The position numbers were made by a program, and so were the translations under genes. Below are positions 59,919-64,000 of a DNA stretch of 64,000 nt, piece by piece (position 1 is the first letter of the stretch; every line of letters begins with the position of its first letter). The notes beneath the pieces are model-generated. The model saw nothing but the letters and a program-made list of their open reading frames with translations, made no database searches and was not told where the DNA came from. The stretch lies in contig NW_020194517.1 of the NCBI RefSeq assembly GCF_002865645.1, positions 930,001 through 994,000 on the forward strand, written 5' to 3'. The stretch comes from Hyaloscypha bicolor E (lineage: Eukaryota > Ascomycota > Leotiomycetes > Helotiales > Hyaloscyphaceae).

Positions 59919-61355
59919 ATGAGTGTCCTCCTCGAAACCTCGGCCGGCGACATCGTCATCGACCTTTTCGTAGACTACTCACCCAAGCTTTGCGAAAAGT
60001 AAGCCCTCACCCTCCCCTCTACTTATAAAGTAACTGAACACATAGATACTAAGACATTTGCCTCCCCTAGCTTCCTAAAGCTGTGCAAGATCAAATACTA
60101 CAACTTTTCGCCCGTACACAGCGTTCAAAAGAACTTCTCCTTCCAGACCGGCGATCCCCTCGGCCCTGACTCGAACGAAAGCGATGGTGGATCCTCAATA
60201 TGGGGTGTTATCAACGGACCTTCGAAACGAACATTTACGGCGGGTTTTCACCCGAAGCTGAAACATGTGGAGAGAGGGACAGTGAGCATGGCTACAGCTG
60301 TGTCACCCAGAGACCCCGATGAGAGGCTTGCAGGCAGTCAGTTCATAATTACGCTGGGTGATAATATGGATTACTTAGATGGGAAGGTGGCCATTTTTGG
60401 AAAGGTTGTGGAAGGATTTGATGCATTGGAGAAGATAAATGATGCCTTTTGTGATGAGAAGGGACGGCCTTTGGTGGACATCCGGATTAAGCATACCGTC
60501 GTTCTGGATGACCCTTACGATGACCCGCCTGGTCTTGCCGAACCTCCAGAGAGTCCACTACCTTCCAAGGCTCAACTTGCTACAGTCAGGATCGGGGAAG
60601 ATGACAAGTTGGACGATGAAGCAGATGCGGAGGCTGTGGAGAAGCAACGACGGGAACGGGAGGCAAGAGCTCAAGCTTTGACATTGGAAATGGTGGGCGA
60701 CCTACCCTTTGCAGAAGTCAAGCCACCGGAGAACGTCCTGTTTGTCTGCAAGCTCAACCCTGTCACTACTGACGAAGACCTCGAACTCATATTCTCCCGC
60801 TTCGGCAAAATCCTCTCCTGCGAAGTCATCCGTGACAAGCGCACTGGAGACTCCCTGCAATACGCATTCATCGAATACGAAGACCAAGCTTCCTGCGAAC
60901 AAGCGTATTTTAAGATGCAAGGTGTGCTGATCGACGATCACCGAATCCATGTCGATTTCTCGCAAAGTGTGTCGAAGCTGTCGGATACTTGGCGCACGGC
61001 GACGAATTCGAAGCGGAGGAACGGCGGTGGTGGGTTTGGCGGTGTGAGTGGGCTGGAAAAGAAGAGACAGTATAAGAGTGAGACGGAAGGTAGGGGCAGG
61101 GAGAGGAGGGATAGGTATGGGATGATCATAGATGAAGAGGAGTTGAGGAGGCGCCATGAGAGGGAAGGGAAGATGAGCGGAGAGAGGGACAGAGAGAGGA
61201 GTAGGAGTCCATATAAGGAAAAAGACAGAAAGCCTTATGATTCAAGGGACGAGAGAAGAGGACGAGGTGATGGGCGTTATAGGGACGGAAGGGATAAGGA
61301 CCGACATGATGATAGAGATAGGAGAGGTGGAAGGGGTGACTATTACAGACGGTGA
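59919..61355 (+). CDS. cyp6: Cyclophilin-RRM protein (peptidyl-prolyl isomerase-like 4)
   Basis: Two exons, 59919-59998 and 60071-61355, in phase (GAA AA / C TTC), giving 454 residues. Domains: cyclophilin about 1-170 ([42 protein letters not shown]), a charged linker, an RRM about 247-323 ([10 protein letters not shown], then [10 protein letters not shown]), and a long Arg/Asp/Gly-rich RS-like tail with [13 protein letters not shown]. This is the PPIL4/Cyp6 architecture, a nuclear protein linked to spliceosomes and transcription. In place of the active-site F-H-R-I-I of cyclophilin A it has P-V-H-S-V-Q, so the catalytic Arg is missing, as in PPIL4 proteins generally; isomerase activity may be weak. 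The start is only 144 bp from the end of the mariner-type element, so that element's arm may supply promoter sequence. Confidence 0.94.
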
Positions 61356-61675
61356 TGAGAATAGGCTGTCAGCGACTGGCGTTGGTGGCAATCTTTGGTC
61401 AGTTGTCTTCACCTTTGGTTCATCACGATTCAGACGGAGTTACATTAAACTGGAGCCGTTGTCAAAGCTATTTAATGTCTTCTACTCATACATAGCAAAT
61501 GTGAAATGGTTGCTGCCCATTTTGTGCGCCAAAGACTGCACAACACAGTCCCTCTGGCGAGTGCAAATAGCAAGTGCCTCGAGATCTAGCAACAGCAAAG
61601 GAAATCGTACTTCACATTGTCTTCATCCAGCGAATCATACCACGTGCTCTCTCGTTCCTTCGTTCCTTCATTCCT
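61356..61675. other. Spacer between convergent genes
   Basis: 320 bp holding the 3' ends of the cyclophilin gene and of the minus-strand gene. No further feature was recognised apart from T/C-rich repeats of the TTCCTTCATTCCTTCA kind at 61648-61690. Confidence 0.5.
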
Positions 61676-63937
61676 TCACTCTTTCATTCCTGATTCATCT
61701 TCACCCTCACGAGTTCCTACACCAAGAACAAATCTAACACCCATCAAGATACCACTCGCTCGAAAGGGAGTCTCTTTCTCCGCCATCGTACCCCTGTATG
61801 CACAACCTGACCGTGAAACGTATTCCTTGTCGGACCACTTCTTCGCCATCTTTTCTGTTGCGTAGGAAACTACTGAGTCTGCGCAAAGGGAATTTGGCTT
61901 CCATGCTAGATCGGCGGATTTCGAAGGGCGCGGTGGACGAGACTCCTGGGCTGTTGAAAACAACCTTCCAGTGGGCGTTGACGTTGCAAAAGTAATTGGT
62001 CCAGATGCTGAGCGGCGTGAACCAGGCCTCGGGAAAACTTTGGGACTTGAAGACAAGGGTTGTCGGCTTCCTGGTGTAGATGCCGAGGGCGTGGTTGCCA
62101 CAGTAATTGGTCCAGATGCTGGTCTACGCGGGCGTGAGCTCTGGACAGGGTTTGGACGTGGATCTAGCGGTTCTCTGCTTGCTGGGTTCGGTAAGTCGGC
62201 GCTGATTTGCGGGACTGGCAATGCCGGTGTGGGCGTTAACACTTTTCGAAAGGACGTCGTGCTTCTAGTGCCAGCGGTGTACTTCATTGTGGCACTTGAT
62301 GATATCGTATGTGCCGAACTGATTGGTGTTTCGAGGTCCTTCGGTATTGTGACAGCCGGACTAGTTGGGGTTGGTGTGTTCATTCCTCGGTGTGATCTCG
62401 GATGCGGTTTGGAGTTGCGTACATTCGCAACTCCTGGGTCGACGTCGAGCTTCAGCTTCATGGAGGATCCTACTTCTGGTTTTTCGAGCGATTCACCAAA
62501 GTTGCGCCAGAAGTTATCGTAAGAGATGGGCATGGCGATCGACTCGTCGTTTGGTTGATCTGCCTGAACTTTTGTGTCAGACTGAGTGGGCATCATCTTT
62601 TGTCCTTGGACCTTTACGGTCTCCTGTGTAGTCGATAGAGGAGTCATTGATGCTTCTACCCCCTCCTGGCCTCTCTTCATGTTCTTCGATACAGCTTGCC
62701 CGGGCTTCTTGGCCTTAGCAAATCTTCCCTTGGCAGTTCTGCATTTTGCTGTCTGGCTCTCGTCAGTATCTGGTGTCGGCTCTGAACGTTTGTTTCGAGA
62801 TGTTTCGAGGGGGTTTTGGACCGGGGTTTGAGTCGTAATTTTATGTGTGGTGCTATTCACCCCTGTTATGACAAGAGCTGGTTTCTTGTAAGTAGCAGTG
62901 ACCTTGGGAAGATTGAATTGTAACCTTTCGGCTTTCAGCTCACTGATTACCTTCTCTTGTCTGGCAGTGAGATTCCTGGTCGAACGAGTTGAGCTAGTTT
63001 CAGCGAATGATGCCCCGAAGGAGGCGTTGACGCCTGTAGCTGGCTTATGAGGCGTAAGCAAGGAGCTGAGTTCTCGAGCTGACATGGCTCCCGAATGTCT
63101 TCGTTGTTTCTTGTCGGCTGGCTCTTGAGGCTGGCTGGCTCGGGACTTTTTTAGTGGCCCCATGAACTCTTCTTGCGCTTGAGAGCCTTTCACATCCATT
63201 GTGGGCTGATCACAAGCTTCTTGTTCGAGTCTCGGAATGCGACTAGAGACTTTGTTGTCCTTTGAGACCATGTTGGTGCGCTTGGCACTCTTCGGATGTA
63301 GGATAGGTGGACTCTCGCTACTTCCCAAAGATGTGTTGCGAGATCCAGATGGCCCCCGCTTTCTCTTAGAAGATCTGGTTGGCGTATTTTCAGAGGCTAT
63401 GCTCGAGTCAGACTTACGCTTTCGCGCATCACCAGCTCCGTCCAATCCCAGTCTATCTTCTTTAGACATGTCTTCGGCTTCATGAAGCATGGAGCTTGGC
63501 TGTTGATCGGATCTGGTAGAAGGCCGACATGGGCTACTGTCCATCTCAGAACTCACTCCTGGCGTAAAAGAAATCCCATCTCCAAAAGGTTCAGGGTGTG
63601 GGAGACATTCAAATGGAGTTGAGGGCAGTGTTTCAAGTTGTCTATTACGCAATGTCAGATAATTGTCCACCAACTCTTGACCTCGAAGATTGTCTGGAGA
63701 CGAGGCAGGGATCGACTTGGATCGCTTGGATCTTGTCGAATAAGTAACCGATTTATCCGCGTCAAACGGAATGTACTCCCACGGATTCTGTTTTTGGCCT
63801 TTAGGCGATGGCGTGGGACCCTTGTATGACTTCTGCGGAGTGACTTTGGGCTTGTTCGGATGTCGAGGCTGTGTAGGGGTCGTTGGTCTTGCGGTATCTT
63901 TGTTCTTCATCGCTGATCGAGGCATTGACGAATGCAT
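61676..63937 (-). CDS. Large disordered basic protein, unknown
   Basis: A single open stretch of about 753 codons from ATG 63937 (MHSSMPRSAMKNKD). It stays open to 63964, and an upstream exon beyond the window cannot be excluded. The protein is Ser/Pro/Thr/Lys-rich and of low complexity. Many phosphorylation-like S/T-P sites and basic clusters (SSKRKRGPSG, SARELSSLLTPHKPATG, TRNLTARQEKVISELKAERL) suggest a nuclear or cytoskeletal/kinetochore-type disordered protein. Near the C-terminus the paired units RPRRPASGPITVATTPSAST and SRRSASGPITFATSTP form an internal duplication. No domain was recognised, and I do not assign a function. It is convergent with the cyclophilin gene. Confidence 0.75.
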   Translation of the reverse strand: MHSSMPRSAMKNKDTARPTTPTQPRHPNKPKVTPQKSYKGPTPSPKGQKQNPWEYIPFDADKSVTYSTRSKRSKSIPASSPDNLRGQELVDNYLTLRNRQLETLPSTPFECLPHPEPFGDGISFTPGVSSEMDSSPCRPSTRSDQQPSSMLHEAEDMSKEDRLGLDGAGDARKRKSDSSIASENTPTRSSKRKRGPSGSRNTSLGSSESPPILHPKSAKRTNMVSKDNKVSSRIPRLEQEACDQPTMDVKGSQAQEEFMGPLKKSRASQPQEPADKKQRRHSGAMSARELSSLLTPHKPATGVNASFGASFAETSSTRSTRNLTARQEKVISELKAERLQFNLPKVTATYKKPALVITGVNSTTHKITTQTPVQNPLETSRNKRSEPTPDTDESQTAKCRTAKGRFAKAKKPGQAVSKNMKRGQEGVEASMTPLSTTQETVKVQGQKMMPTQSDTKVQADQPNDESIAMPISYDNFWRNFGESLEKPEVGSSMKLKLDVDPGVANVRNSKPHPRSHRGMNTPTPTSPAVTIPKDLETPISSAHTISSSATMKYTAGTRSTTSFRKVLTPTPALPVPQISADLPNPASREPLDPRPNPVQSSRPRRPASGPITVATTPSASTPGSRQPLSSSPKVFPRPGSRRSASGPITFATSTPTGRLFSTAQESRPPRPSKSADLAWKPNSLCADSVVSYATEKMAKKWSDKEYVSRSGCAYRGTMAEKETPFRASGILMGVRFVLGVGTREGEDESGMKE

Positions 63938-64000
63938 TGCAGGAAGAGAACCTCCACGCTTCAATTGCGCCGATGACGTGACTAAAGCGAGCGGCTGGCT

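Noticed and set aside
60702..61157. Minus-strand frame opposite the cyclophilin-RRM gene
   Set aside because: Shadow of the highly repetitive Arg/Glu-coding plus strand and the RRM.
61971..62831. Plus-strand frames opposite the large disordered protein
   Set aside because: Gly/Val-rich mirror images of Pro/Thr/Ser codons on the minus strand.

Overview
The window looks like a chromosome segment of a filamentous ascomycete (Pezizomycotina). The evidence is short GT-AG introns of about 47-130 nt with CTRAY branch sites, a NACHT/STAND gene, a HET-domain gene, a Zn2Cys6 regulator, and RIP-type decay of repeats (C-to-T and G-to-A changes, TGG and CAG codons turned into TAG). A more exact placement is not supported. 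More than half of the window is mobile-element DNA.

Layout. 1-2436 (-): 5' part of a NACHT NTPase gene that runs off the left edge; its P-loop carries an intron and an apparent 1-nt frameshift. 2651-7825: a 5.2-kb element with ~63-bp terminal inverted repeats and a 5-bp CCAGG duplication, holding a decayed integrase-type transposase and a second, nearly intact, unknown two-intron gene. 7841-8086: a MITE. 8282-11626 (+): ten-exon SNF2/RING ATPase. 13161-14985 (-): HET-domain pseudogene. 15364-16453 (+): mitochondrial carrier with two tandem uORFs. 16771-17396 (-): ribosomal protein eL22. 18363-18776 (-): PMP3. 19354-20341: pogo-type element cut down to its HTH domain. 20712-21382: TIR element with G-rich subterminal repeats. 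21858-22753: disrupted unknown gene. 24163-25631 (-): Zn2Cys6 transcription factor, followed by 3.5 kb with no recognisable gene.

29143-59774 is one nested structure. A Tc1/mariner-type element (26-bp inverted repeats, TA duplication) was interrupted in the middle of its transposase codons by a Ty3/gypsy element (30015-56893, 303-bp LTRs, CCGG duplication). That element holds further gypsy elements, one on each strand. A small 214-bp-LTR element (55362-56887, CTTAT duplication) sits one base before the end of the gypsy 3' LTR. Nearly all of the gypsy DNA is heavily AT-enriched. The right arm of the mariner element carries extra protein-coding relics.

59919-61355 (+) is a cyclophilin-RRM protein (PPIL4/Cyp6 type). 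61676-63937 (-) is a long disordered basic protein of unknown role, possibly continuing past the right edge. Housekeeping genes (eL22, carrier, PMP3, Cyp6, SNF2) appear intact. The incompatibility/immune-type genes (NACHT, HET), which lie in the same arm as the elements, are damaged.

Exon boundaries were found by eye from splice signals and phase and have not been checked against transcripts or homologues.
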